Positions 25,893-36,173 of a DNA stretch of 64,000 nucleotides are shown one piece after another. Source of the DNA: JACVRN01 sp035276685 (lineage in GTDB: Bacteria; Acidobacteriota; Blastocatellia; Pyrinomonadales; Pyrinomonadaceae); the NCBI GenBank assembly GCA_035276685.1, contig DATELK010000092.1, positions 70,102 through 134,101 of the forward strand, given 5' to 3'. Made by a program: the position numbers and the translations under genes. Numbering within the stretch: position 1 is the stretch's first letter; every line of letters begins with the position of its first letter. The notes below the pieces were generated by a model. That model did no database searches and was not told where the DNA came from. It saw only the letters and a list, made by a program, of their open reading frames with translations.

Positions 25893-27552
25893 AGCTGCTC
25901 CGGTAGTAGTCTTACCCCCATTTTCTTCGAGGAGACTACCACTGTGCCTGCCCAACTCGCCCTTCGCTTCGACGAAGTTCCCCTGACAGACAAGACTCAG
26001 GCCCGCTATCACGCTATCGCCCCCTGCCTGGCAGGAAAGCTCTCGGCTGCTGACCAAGCTCGTCTCCTGAACCTCTCCTACCAGAAGATCACCCGCTGGC
26101 TCCGAGACTTCCGCCACCGTGGCATGCCGGCGCTCTTTCCTCAGACCGAGTTCGCGCGTGAGCCCTACACGCCCGAGCGTGTCATCGTCACTCTGCTCTA
26201 CTACAAGTGCTGTGCTCCGCGCGCCTCCGACCGGGAGCTGGCCCGCGCTATCGGCGCTGCTACAGAACACCCGCTGCATCACCAGACGGTCAAGTCCCTC
26301 TTGGAGCGCTTCTTCTTCTGGCGACATAAAGAGTTCTATGGCCGCATCCATTACCCCGTCCCAGCAGACATTCATGCGCGCCGTCTGGAGATGGTGCGTC
26401 TTCATCTGCAAGGCTTCAGCGATCTGACCATCTCTACACTTCTGACCTGTCATAGGAAAACAGTCGCCCGCTGGCTCAAGCGCTGGCGCGGAGAGGCCGC
26501 TCGCCAGGAACAAAAGGCTCTTGAAGAGATGCAGACGTGGCTCTTTGACATCTCGCGCGTGCCTCGTCATCCTGCGCGTAAAGTTCAACTGGGCAGCATT
26601 CATGCTGTTTTACAGCTCCAGCAGAAGTACGGCTATGCCGGATGGTTCCGCATTCAGGGACTGCTTCGCGCCCACTTCCGCATCGAGTTAAGCGAAAGCA
26701 CGGTCAAGCGCATCATGCGGATGAACCGGCGTCTGCACTTGGCTCCTCGTCGCCCTCTCAAAGTTACTATCCGTGATCCGCGCGAAGGCCCGCCCATAAG
26801 TCGCAAGCCCTTCGAGCACGCCTATATAGATATTCGTTACCTGGACGCCAAGCCGGAAGGGCGCCAACTCTACTCGACTCTTCTGCTGGAAGGCTTCTCG
26901 CGCACCATCCTCGCGGGCTCTCTGACCAGAAGGCAGGACTTGGGCGTCATCCTCAGGCTCTACTACCTAGCCCTGATGCAATGGGGCTGCTGGGATGAAG
27001 TGATCTCCGACCACGGCAAAGTCTTCGATAGCCACGCCTTCAGGAGAGTCAACCGAAGACTGCTGGTCAACCACCAGATGTACGAGCGAGGGCACCCGTG
27101 GCAGAACCTCATTGAGAGCCAGTTCGGCATCCAGGCCCGGATGGGTGAATATCGCTGGGAGAGGTGCCGCACAGTCGATGAAGCTGTAGAGTTCCATCAC
27201 GAGTTAATCCGCGACCATAATCGGCTTCAGCACTTCGCCCACATTAAGCGCAATGACACCTTGCGCGCTCCACTGGAAGTCTTAGGAAAGGCCAAAGGCA
27301 AAGCAGTTGATGCTGCCACTTTGCATCGAGCTTTCAGCAGACAGGCATGGCAGCGCAAGACCGACCACAGGGGCTTCGTCCGCATCAACCGCTGGAAGGT
27401 CTATATCGAAGAGGGGCTGCCCAGAACGCCCGTGCAAATAACTTACTGGGAGGGGCGTCTGCGAGCTGAATATAACGCTCAGGTGCTGACGGAGTATCGC
27501 TGTCGCTGGGACAACCAAGCACAGAGGCCAAAGAACATCAGTCATCGGGCTT
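25893..27552. mobile_element. Insertion sequence with rve-type transposase
   Basis: One transposase gene fills the element. The right end is within 27523-27552, where integrase codons begin. The left end lies between 25893 (frame opens) and 25943. TGTGCCTG at 25943 and CAAGCACA ending at 27523 are a weak candidate pair of inverted ends. No target duplication was found, and the integrase N-terminal half is not on the left side. The insertion therefore seems to have been followed by a deletion. Confidence 0.6.
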
Positions 27553-27554
27553 GA
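25944..27554 (+). CDS. DDE transposase (HTH plus rve integrase core)
   Basis: 536 aa from a GTG start. N-terminal helix-turn-helix segments (AADQARLLNLSYQKITRWLR; DLTISTLLTCHRKTVARWLK) precede an rve core with D296 (AYIDIRYLD), D356 (VISDHGK) and E391 (NLIESQFG), leaving 34 residues between the last two, as in IS3/IS481-like enzymes. The tail SRQAWQRKTDHRGFVRINRW is like the beta-barrel end of such transposases. Higher G+C than the host element shows it is a later arrival. The frame is open upstream of the GTG, so a few N-terminal residues may be missing. It appears intact. Confidence 0.85.
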   Translation: MPAQLALRFDEVPLTDKTQARYHAIAPCLAGKLSAADQARLLNLSYQKITRWLRDFRHRGMPALFPQTEFAREPYTPERVIVTLLYYKCCAPRASDRELARAIGAATEHPLHHQTVKSLLERFFFWRHKEFYGRIHYPVPADIHARRLEMVRLHLQGFSDLTISTLLTCHRKTVARWLKRWRGEAARQEQKALEEMQTWLFDISRVPRHPARKVQLGSIHAVLQLQQKYGYAGWFRIQGLLRAHFRIELSESTVKRIMRMNRRLHLAPRRPLKVTIRDPREGPPISRKPFEHAYIDIRYLDAKPEGRQLYSTLLLEGFSRTILAGSLTRRQDLGVILRLYYLALMQWGCWDEVISDHGKVFDSHAFRRVNRRLLVNHQMYERGHPWQNLIESQFGIQARMGEYRWERCRTVDEAVEFHHELIRDHNRLQHFAHIKRNDTLRAPLEVLGKAKGKAVDAATLHRAFSRQAWQRKTDHRGFVRINRWKVYIEEGLPRTPVQITYWEGRLRAEYNAQVLTEYRCRWDNQAQRPKNISHRA

Positions 27555-28372
27555 ACACGAAATTGCAGCAGCATGGCTTAGCACCCGCCACGATTCAGAA
27601 AGTACACGCGATTCTATTCTCTGCGCTTAATCAGGCGGTTAAGTGGCGCATCCTTTCGTCTAATCCAGCCGAAGGAGCAGAAGTATCAAGATGGAATAGA
27701 AACGCAACTCAAGAAGGGCAAAGGCAAATGCGAACTCTGACGCCGGAGCAAGCAACGCGTTTCTTATCCTCACTCTCAGGAGATAGATACTATGCCCTAT
27801 TCCTATTAGCCTTAATCGGCGGCTTTCGTCCCGAAGAGTATCTAGGGCTTCGCTGGCGAGATTGTGACTTTGAAAGTGGCGTTGTAACGATTCGCTCCGT
27901 GCTGATTCGTCGTGAAGATGGTAAGGGCTGGTACTTCGGAGAGCCAAAAACCAAGCGCAGCAGGCGTAATGTCCCTCTTCCGGCATCCGTTATTGAGGCT
28001 CTTAAAGAACACAAGAAGGGACAGGATGCGTGGAAAGAAAAGGCAGGCTCAAGCTACACTGACCATAACTTAGTGTTCTCGACCAAATCGGGATTGCCTA
28101 TTGACAGAAGAAATTTGAGAGAGTCTTTTCAGTTACGATTAAAGGCGGCTGGATTACCTTCAAACATTCGCCTCTATGACCTCCGACATAGTTGTGCCTC
28201 GTTACTTTTAATGGCTAATGAGCATCCGAAAGTGGTCTCAGAAAGGCTAGGCCATAATAGCGTGGCGATAACGTTGGACGTTTATTCTCACGTTCTGCCT
28301 ACCATGCAACAGTCGGCCTCAGATAAACTTGAGCAGATGTTGATTACAGGCACACTAGCGGCACACAAATAA
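27524..28372 (+). pseudogene. Tyrosine recombinase/integrase, N-terminal part lost
   Basis: About 273 residues from the core-binding domain onward (NTKLQQHGLAPATIQKVHAI, then NQAVKWRILSSNP) and a full catalytic domain: Arg in GGFRPEEYLGLRW, Lys region EPKTKRSRRNVPLP, the H-x-x-R box LYDLRHSCAS, His in ERLGHNSVAI and nucleophile Tyr in LDVYSHVLP. Phage and ICE integrases of this type are about 370-400 aa, so the arm-binding domain and half of the core-binding domain are missing, replaced by the IS. The position next to attR is normal for an integrase. It has catalytic residues but should not bind att arms properly. Confidence 0.85.
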
Positions 28373-28420
28373 CGCGTGGTAAAGTTATGCACGTAAACCA
28401 GCAGAGGATATGAGGCCAGC

Positions 28421-28552
28421 ATGAAAGTCTCTAAACTATTGATAAATAATACGCTCGAAGAAGCTGATGCCAGAGAGACAATTACGCGCATGGCCCGAGA
28501 GGTTCTCTCAAATCCCGTCATAGAAGACTTCCGCGTGGAGATAGAAGGATGA
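28421..28552 (+). CDS. 43-aa leader frame ending as a PurS tail and coupled to purQ
   Basis: ATG at 28421 has GAGG six bases upstream. The peptide MKVSKLLINNTLE is element-derived; the remaining 30 residues (EADARETITRMAREVLSNPV and on) match the PurS C-terminus. Its TGA overlaps the purQ ATG (28549-28552) exactly as true purS does. It probably has no enzymatic role; it would keep ribosomes arriving at the purQ start. An alternative is that it is just the attP copy of the target gene end, with coding by accident. Confidence 0.6.
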   Translation: MKVSKLLINNTLEEADARETITRMAREVLSNPVIEDFRVEIEG

Positions 28553-28571
28553 AATTCGGCGTCATCGTTTT
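28487..28571. repeat. Right attachment-type direct repeat (attR)
   Basis: Counterpart of 17142-17226 (83 of 85 identical). It differs at one position in GCCCG(A/T)GAGG and one at CGTCAT(A/C)GAAG, then is identical for 49 bp through the purQ start. Upstream of the repeat the PurS-like codons diverge further from host purS, which suggests that the element carried its own version of the gene end. Confidence 0.9.
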
Positions 28572-29250
28572 TCCCGGCTCCAACTGCGACCACGATGCCT
28601 ATCACGTCATCTCCAAGCACGTAGGGCAGCCTGTTGACTTCATCTGGCATCGTGACACGAACCTTTCATCTTACGACGCGGTGATTATTCCGGGCGGCTT
28701 CTCTTACGGCGACTACCTGCGCGCCGGGGCGCTCGCCCGCTTTTCGCCCGTCATGGCTTCGGTCAAAGAGTTCGCAGCGCGCGGAGGCTTCGTGCTAGGC
28801 ATCTGCAACGGCTTTCAGATTCTGGCCGAAGCGGGACTTCTGCCCGGCGCGCTCATACGCAACCGCGACCTGCACTTCATCTGCGAGCACATACACGTAC
28901 GCGTGGAGAACTCCGACACTCCTTTCACCAACGAGCTGACCGAAGGCACGGTGCTTCGCATCCCCGTGGCGCACGCCGAGGGCAATTACGTCTGCGACGA
29001 CTCGACGCTCGAAGAGCTTCAAAGAGAAGGGCGCATAATCTTTCGCTACTCGGACGCGCGTGGCAACGTCACGCCCGAGGCAAACCCTAACGGCTCGCGC
29101 GCCAACATCGCGGGCATCTGCAACCGCGAGCGCAACGTGCTGGGGATGATGCCTCATCCGGAGCGCGCCTGCGAAGACCTGCTAGGCTCTTCCGACGGTC
29201 GCGACATCTTCCGCTCGCTCGCGGCCACTCTTGCTTCGGCACACGTTTAA
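28549..29250 (+). CDS. purQ: Phosphoribosylformylglycinamidine synthase subunit PurQ (glutaminase)
   Basis: 233-aa class I glutamine amidotransferase. The nucleophile elbow is LGICNGFQ (Cys86) and the His-Glu pair is in MPHPERA near the end; the start MKFGVIVFPGSNCDHD is canonical. It supplies ammonia to PurL in the PurSQL complex for FGAR to FGAM. The start codon overlaps the stop of the 43-aa leader frame. It is complete, so the integration cost purQ only its direct link to purS and probably its promoter. Confidence 0.97.
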   Translation: MKFGVIVFPGSNCDHDAYHVISKHVGQPVDFIWHRDTNLSSYDAVIIPGGFSYGDYLRAGALARFSPVMASVKEFAARGGFVLGICNGFQILAEAGLLPGALIRNRDLHFICEHIHVRVENSDTPFTNELTEGTVLRIPVAHAEGNYVCDDSTLEELQREGRIIFRYSDARGNVTPEANPNGSRANIAGICNRERNVLGMMPHPERACEDLLGSSDGRDIFRSLAATLASAHV

Positions 29251-29260
29251 GAAAGCAATT

Positions 29261-29337
29261 AACAGGGATGGACAGGATACACAGGATAAAGAGAAAGCAG
29301 TTCTGCTTTTATCCTGCTTATCCTGTCCATCCTGTTT
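29261..29337. repeat. Palindromic interspersed repeat, copy 2 of 3
   Basis: Same family and orientation as 2339-2420 and 60618-60698. Arms are AACAGGGATGGACAGGATA and TATCCTGTCCATCCTGTTT with a short AT-rich loop. It follows purQ directly and ends 19 bp before the next gene, so it could terminate or attenuate transcription between them. Confidence 0.85.
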
Positions 29338-29356
29338 GAATCCGACTTTAATCTAT

Positions 29357-29755
29357 ATGGACTATGAAGAGGACGAGAGAAGATTTCGCGGCGTGGGCGG
29401 GACGCCGGGCGGCGTCTTTCATTTTCTGATTGGCCTGGCGATGGCAGTCGCCGGAGCTTACCTGCTGACAAACCGCGTGACGGTGACGAGCAGCTTCTGG
29501 TCTCTGTGGGGCTACAACACCTTCGGCCTCACCCTGCTGCCGCTCATCATAGGCATAGGGATGCTCTTCTTCAACGGCAAGTCAATCGTGGGCTGGCTGC
29601 TCCTGTTCGCGGGCATCGTCATCATCTTCACAGGCATACTGATGAACCTGCAAATCTATTTTCAGCCGACGAGCCTCTTCGCCACCGTCATGATGCTGGT
29701 GCTGTTGGCAGGCGGCATAGGTCTTATCGCGCGCTCGCTTCGCTCTCTATCTTAA
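29357..29755 (+). CDS. Four-helix integral membrane protein, unknown
   Basis: 132 aa. A short charged N-terminus (MDYEEDERRFRGVGG) precedes four predicted membrane helices (FHFLIGLAMAVAGAYLL; FGLTLLPLIIGIGMLFF; GWLLLFAGIVIIFTGIL; LFATVMMLVLLAGGIGLIA). No catalytic motif is seen. No Shine-Dalgarno is visible. It is convergent with the next gene and overlaps it by 32 bp at the 3' ends. Confidence 0.75.
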   Translation: MDYEEDERRFRGVGGTPGGVFHFLIGLAMAVAGAYLLTNRVTVTSSFWSLWGYNTFGLTLLPLIIGIGMLFFNGKSIVGWLLLFAGIVIIFTGILMNLQIYFQPTSLFATVMMLVLLAGGIGLIARSLRSLS

Positions 29756-29999
29756 GTCCGTCAATCTCTGCTTCCAGTGCGCGAAGGGTACGCTGAAGCA
29801 TCTCGCGGTGCGCGGGCCGAGTCGCCTGCTCAAGCTGCGTGAGCGTGCGTGCGCGCGAGAGCATCAGTGAATCGAGCCGCTCCTGCCGCGCCTTCTCTTC
29901 AGGAGACAGCTCGTTCTGTGCCGCAAGCTTAAGGCGCGCACGCTCCTCTGCTTCCTGCTGCTGGTCTTCGACCGACTTGCTCTCCCATCCTCTAGCCAT
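29724..29999 (-). CDS. Small coiled-coil protein, unknown
   Basis: 91 aa, highly charged and helical throughout (EDQQQEAEERARLKLAAQNE; LRALEAEIDGLKIESEA). No signal peptide or membrane segment. It follows the M48 peptidase gene on the same strand after a 36-bp gap and may be co-transcribed with it. It overlaps the 3' end of the convergent membrane-protein gene. Confidence 0.65.
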   Translation of the reverse strand: MARGWESKSVEDQQQEAEERARLKLAAQNELSPEEKARQERLDSLMLSRARTLTQLEQATRPAHREMLQRTLRALEAEIDGLKIESEASAR

Positions 30000-30035
30000 C
30001 TCAGAACTCCTCGCTTACGAATCCTCCATCGCGCT

Positions 30036-31460
30036 TCATCTGGCGAGCCTTATGCTTGCGACCATTCTGTCAAAGGTCGCGTTGTACCTCTCCACCTCGT
30101 CTTCCGGTGCCATGGTTATCAGGTAGAAGAGCCGCCCGTCGCGCGTCGCTGCGGTATATATGATGTCAAGCTCCATGACGCCGGTGACGGGTGACGGGCC
30201 CGCAACCACCGTGGCGAAGGCGGGGAGATTCCCCAGTTGTATGCCTTGCGGGCGGCGCACGAGTCGAAAGTCCGGGTTGAGCTTCAGCTGCTGGTTGACG
30301 AAGCTTTGCGTCGCGGCTTCAAGGTCGCTCGCTTCGGGCGCGACCACGCCTATGAAGACACCGTGCGTGCAGAGCATTCCTTCTTCCGTCTGACCGTAGG
30401 CACCCTTGGGCGCGAATATCATGTTGGAGTCGTCCGCCACGAGCGCGTCCCAGTTCTCAGGGTATTCTATACCGAACGCCCCGTCCTTTGATTGAAACTG
30501 CTTGAAGGAGACGGAAGGCGGCTCGGGTCTGGTGGCGGGCTCCGCTTTGCCGGGACTTTCTGGGCCTTTGCGCGCAAGCTCCTGCGGCGATTGAAGCGCG
30601 GCTTGATTGCCCGTCAGCCTCGCACGCGCCTGCTGAAACTCCTTCGTGTCCCTCAAGGGATGCGGGTCAAGCCGAAGGCGCTTCATCTCTTCGTTGATGC
30701 TCGCTATGCGGTTGCCTGGGTCTGGGTGGTCTGACAAAAACTCGGGCGCTCGCTGGCCGTCCTGCGCCTGTATGGTCTCGAAGAAGGCGGCCATGTCGCG
30801 CGGGTCGTAGCCCGCCTCCGCCATCAGCCTCGCGCCCTCAAGGTCTGCCTGTCGCTCGGCCGTGCGGCCGAATCTTAAGAAGACGAGGTTCGCGCCAGCG
30901 CCGCCGATTGTCCTGATGACTTGGTCTATGTCAGGGTTACGGCCCCCGCCCGCAATCGTTCTGAGAATGTCGAGCCCGGCCTTCGCTATGTAAGCCTTTG
31001 AGGCCTGGTTGGTGCCGTGACGAAGCGCAACGTGATTGATTTCGTGCGCTATGACTCCGGCCAGCTCGCCCTCGTTGCGCGCGGCGGCGATTGCGCCCGC
31101 GTTGATGAAGATGAAGCCGCCCGGCAGCGCAAAGGCGTTGATGTCGCGAGCGGCTATGATGTTGAACTGGTAAGGGAACTTGTGGCCAGTGGCGCGCGAG
31201 GCCAGCCGTGCGCCAAGCTGCCTGACGTAGCCGACGACCGCCTCGTCCCTGAGAAGCGGAACCTGCTGCGCGACCTCTTCGGCAGACCTTCGGCCAAGCT
31301 CTACGTCCTGCTCCGGCGTGAAGAGATTGAAGCCCGGCTTAAAGTGCGGCGCGGGCCGCGCGCTCGTCCCGTTGGAATCGCCCGACCATAAGCCGCAGGC
31401 CGGGAGCTGTACGAGCATGAGCGACAGGGCTAGCAGGGCTGCGATGCTTCTTCTCTTCAT
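30036..31460 (-). CDS. M48-family metallopeptidase lipoprotein (BepA/LoiP-like)
   Basis: 474 aa. The signal peptide ends in lipobox LPAC (Cys22). The M48 domain has the zinc motif HEINH in VIAHEINHVALRHG and the downstream Glu in RQADLEGARLMAEAGYDP. The C-terminal about 140 residues (SKDGAFGIEYPENWDA; ELDIIYTAATRDGRLFYLIT) form a second, PsbP-like or DUF1795-like domain. Periplasmic, membrane-anchored quality-control protease, by family. The ATG at 31460 is chosen because the signal peptide starts there. Confidence 0.88.
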   Translation of the reverse strand: MKRRSIAALLALSLMLVQLPACGLWSGDSNGTSARPAPHFKPGFNLFTPEQDVELGRRSAEEVAQQVPLLRDEAVVGYVRQLGARLASRATGHKFPYQFNIIAARDINAFALPGGFIFINAGAIAAARNEGELAGVIAHEINHVALRHGTNQASKAYIAKAGLDILRTIAGGGRNPDIDQVIRTIGGAGANLVFLRFGRTAERQADLEGARLMAEAGYDPRDMAAFFETIQAQDGQRAPEFLSDHPDPGNRIASINEEMKRLRLDPHPLRDTKEFQQARARLTGNQAALQSPQELARKGPESPGKAEPATRPEPPSVSFKQFQSKDGAFGIEYPENWDALVADDSNMIFAPKGAYGQTEEGMLCTHGVFIGVVAPEASDLEAATQSFVNQQLKLNPDFRLVRRPQGIQLGNLPAFATVVAGPSPVTGVMELDIIYTAATRDGRLFYLITMAPEDEVERYNATFDRMVASIRLAR

Positions 31461-31630
31461 CACGAGAGCAAAGTTCAGCAACGGTTGTGCCGTTCGGCCG
31501 AACAGGAGCTTTGTGGCCTGAGCTTTGCTTTACCAACTTTTGAGGGCCGATTTTGAGTATGAAGTTAGTACGCTTGGTAGCTCCTCTATTGAGAGCTTTA
31601 CGAACAATCTACCTTTAGGAGGATGTTGAG

Positions 31631-31918
31631 ATGTTAGCGATTATCGGTTGGATAGTGTTCGGCTTGATTGCAGGGCTGATTGCGAAGGCGATTATGCCGG
31701 GCAAAGACCCCGGCGGGTTTATTATCACTACGCTCCTTGGCATCGTCGGCGCGGTCATAGGCGGCTGGGTAGGCCACGCGCTCTTCGGAACCGGCAGCAT
31801 CACCGGCAGCGATACCAACAGTCCGGGGCTCATCGTCAGCCTCGTGCTGAGCATCGTCGGCGCTATCATAGTCCTGGCCGTCTACAGGCTGATTGTAGGC
31901 AGAAGCCTCCGCACCTAA
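31631..31918 (+). CDS. GlsB/YeaQ/YmgE-family stress-response membrane protein
   Basis: 95 aa with three hydrophobic helices and the family motif GLIAGLIAKAIMPGKDPGGF followed by GIVGAVIGGWVGHALFG. Known relatives are small inner-membrane proteins induced by general stress; they were once called transglycosylase-associated, without enzymatic evidence. AGGAGG lies just before the ATG. Monocistronic. Confidence 0.92.
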   Translation: MLAIIGWIVFGLIAGLIAKAIMPGKDPGGFIITTLLGIVGAVIGGWVGHALFGTGSITGSDTNSPGLIVSLVLSIVGAIIVLAVYRLIVGRSLRT

Positions 31919-32014
31919 CGCTTTCGGCCAGAGCTTGATTATTAGAACCCGCACCGCGCCTTGGGCGAGTCTAAAGGCTCTCTCAAGGCGCAGCTCTGTT
32001 GAAAGCTTTGAAGC

Positions 32015-32437
32015 ATGAGACGCGAAAGCAGCGGGCGAGACGAGCAGCTTGAAGGCGCTATTCTCTCCTGGGCAGAGGTCAACCGCACGCACCGCATTCA
32101 GAACGGAGTCTACCAGCGCGGGGGCCGTCTCATCTCGCTCCTGACCGACTTCGGCCGCATCAACCCCTGCTACCCTGACACGCAGAACGAAACGGGCGAC
32201 ACCATCTATTACACGGGCGCGGGCCGTCGCGGCGACCAGCAACTGAGCCCGCCCAACCGCGCCCTACTCGCCGCCATAGAGAGCGCGCACGCCGTCCCGC
32301 TCTTCAATAAACTTGCGGTCGGTCGCTGGCAGCACATGGGCTACTGGCGAGTCACATCGGCCGAGCGCCGCTTCGACGAGAAAGAGCGGCGCATGCTCTG
32401 GCTCTTCACGCTCAGGAAAGCAGCGGGCAGTGAATAA
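32015..32437 (+). CDS. SRA/YDG-like domain protein (tentative)
   Basis: 140 aa. The stretch GDTIYYTGAGRRGDQQLSPP, followed by NRALLAAIESAHAVPLF and GRWQHMGYWRV, resembles the core of SRA-YDG-type domains (Y-x-G-x-G-x-x-GDQ, N-x-x-L, V-x-L/V-F) that bind modified DNA bases in McrBC- or HNH-type restriction enzymes. No nuclease domain is fused and no nuclease gene is adjacent. It could be a stand-alone reader or something structurally similar. Similarity is by motif order only. Confidence 0.5.
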   Translation: MRRESSGRDEQLEGAILSWAEVNRTHRIQNGVYQRGGRLISLLTDFGRINPCYPDTQNETGDTIYYTGAGRRGDQQLSPPNRALLAAIESAHAVPLFNKLAVGRWQHMGYWRVTSAERRFDEKERRMLWLFTLRKAAGSE

Positions 32438-32603
32438 GCCGGGATAAAGCTTCCCGTTCATCACACTCTTTTTCCCGCTCGTCACCGATTTAGGCCCGCT
32501 CATCAAGTCTTAGGCCTTCCTTTACACCAGCAGGCTTGTCATTTACCGCGTGCCGTTTTAATCTCTTGATTCTCTCGGTTAACCCTGAAAGGAGCATCTG
32601 ACC

Positions 32604-33206
32604 ATGATGAAGCGTTACCTGTTCACCTTCGCGCTAGTGTTTTCACTCTGCTGTGCCGCGCTCTCGAATATCGACGTTAAAGCCAGCGATTCCGAGCCGG
32701 GCGCAATCGGCTCTGTCGTCGCAGACTTCAAGCTGCCGGACTTGGACGGCAAAGAGCAGTCGCTCTCTTCGCTCAAGGGCAAGAACGCGACCGTTCTGAT
32801 TTTCATAGGCGTGCAGTGCCCCGTCTCCAACGCTTACAACGAGCGCATGGAGAAGCTGGCGCAGGATTACAGGGCGCGCGGCATCAACGTCATCGGCGTC
32901 AACGCCAACTCGACCGAATCCGCGAGTGAAGCCAAGGCTCACGCCTCAAGCCACAACCTGACCTTCCCGATTCTCAAGGACAACGGCAACAAGCTGGCTG
33001 ACAGGCTCGGTGCCGAGCGCACGCCCGAAGCCTACGTGCTCGACGCGAGCAACAAGATTGTCTATCGCGGCCGCATAGACAACGCGCGCAACGCGTCTTC
33101 CGTCTCGGCGAGCGAGCTGCGCGACGCGCTGGAAGCGGTGCTGGCAGGAAAGCCCGTGGCCAAAACATCCGTCCCGGCCTTCGGCTGCTCCATCAAGCGC
33201 GGCTAG
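32604..33206 (+). CDS. Exported peroxiredoxin-like thioredoxin-fold protein
   Basis: 200 aa with a signal peptide (MMKRYLFTFALVFSLCCAALS). It has an AhpC/TSA-type domain: FKLPDLDGKEQSLSSLKGKN, then FIGVQCPVSNAYNERM with a single reactive Cys, then PILKDNGNKLADRLGAERTP. A Cys-Pro-Val-Ser site instead of CxxC points to peroxidatic rather than disulfide-exchange chemistry. GGAG sits nine bases upstream. It is followed after 13 bp by a TlpA-like gene; together they form an extracytoplasmic redox pair. Confidence 0.85.
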   Translation: MMKRYLFTFALVFSLCCAALSNIDVKASDSEPGAIGSVVADFKLPDLDGKEQSLSSLKGKNATVLIFIGVQCPVSNAYNERMEKLAQDYRARGINVIGVNANSTESASEAKAHASSHNLTFPILKDNGNKLADRLGAERTPEAYVLDASNKIVYRGRIDNARNASSVSASELRDALEAVLAGKPVAKTSVPAFGCSIKRG

Positions 33207-33219
33207 AGCAAGACTCGCT

Positions 33220-33801
33220 ATGACACGTTTGACTCGCACGGCGCTCCTTGGCGCTCTGGCGCTCGCTCTCTTCTCTTCATTGCCTGCGCGGACAAATGAG
33301 GCAAGCGCTCTGTCCGCGCAGCAATCGGGCGAGCCGCGCAAGGCTACAGCTTCTCCCTCAACTTTGGTCGTGCGTGAGCTTGACTTGGCGGGGCTGAAAA
33401 AGCTGCTGTCGAGTGAAGGGCGAGAGGGGCGGCCTCTTCTGGTGAACTTCTGGGCCACATGGTGCGAGCCCTGCCGCGCGGAGTTTCCAGACCTCGTCAA
33501 GATAGATAACGAGTATCGTAATCGAGGGCTGGATTTCGTCACCGTCTCGATTGACGAAGCCTCGGAGATTAACACCACCGTCCCGGGCTTTCTCAAAGAG
33601 ATGCGCGCATTGATGCCCGCCTATCTGCTGAACACGCCGGAGCAGGACGCGGCCATACAGTTCGTTGACCCGCGTTGGACTGGCAGCCTCCCGGCCACCT
33701 TTCTCTTCGACGCGCAGGGCAAAATAGTCTTCAAGCACGTGGGCCGCATCAAGCCAGACGAGCTGCGCTCGGCCATCAAGGCAGTCGTAAGTGACAAGTA
33801 G
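33220..33801 (+). CDS. TlpA-like exported thioredoxin
   Basis: 193 aa with a signal peptide followed by a thioredoxin fold. Active site WATWCEPC, then EFPDLVKI, and the cis-Pro region in GSLPATFLFD. It should reduce or shuttle disulfides outside the cytoplasm, as in cytochrome maturation. Its last codons and TAG stop (AVVSDK) are contributed by the left arm of the hairpin at 33781-33865. Confidence 0.88.
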   Translation: MTRLTRTALLGALALALFSSLPARTNEASALSAQQSGEPRKATASPSTLVVRELDLAGLKKLLSSEGREGRPLLVNFWATWCEPCRAEFPDLVKIDNEYRNRGLDFVTVSIDEASEINTTVPGFLKEMRALMPAYLLNTPEQDAAIQFVDPRWTGSLPATFLFDAQGKIVFKHVGRIKPDELRSAIKAVVSDK

Positions 33802-33865
33802 CGAGTGACAAGTTAAAATCTTCCCGGTTTTTGCTTGTCACTCGTCACTTGTCACTTACGACTGC
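33781..33865. repeat. Word-composed hairpin between tlpA-like gene and purL
   Basis: Arms of about 32 nt match except for an AG/GA swap: left GCAGTCGTAAGTGACAAGT and CGAGTGACAAG; right CTTGTCACTCG and ACTTGTCACTTACGACTGC. The left arm is coding for the last residues of the upstream gene. The right arm ends six bases before the purL ATG. The same GTGACAAGT word builds the hairpin before purB at 14751. Confidence 0.8.
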
Positions 33866-33871
33866 CCTTTT

Positions 33872-36163
<2,292 letters not shown>

Positions 36164-36173
36164 GGGATGAGGG

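Larger units (their letters stand above)
17178..28571. mobile_element. Integrative element inserted at the purS/purQ overlap (about 11.3 kb)
   Basis: Bounded by direct repeats of 85 bp and clearly lower in G+C than its surroundings. Contents in order: zinc-finger protein, P4-type primase/helicase, DUF4145-like protein between paired hairpin repeats, TPR-Fis regulator with divergent secreted peptide, broken XRE regulator, unknown 424-aa protein, an IS, and a tyrosine integrase missing its N-terminal part. A replication gene plus an integrase at one end suggests an integrative plasmid or satellite-phage-like element. No capsid, relaxase or conjugation gene is present. With the integrase broken, it is probably fixed in place unless helped in trans. 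Confidence 0.88.

Noticed and set aside
25890..26603. Upstream 230 codons of the minus-strand frame ending at 24615
   Set aside because: They lie exactly antisense to the transposase, have shadow-type composition, and a good ATG with GGAG exists at 25889 outside the IS.
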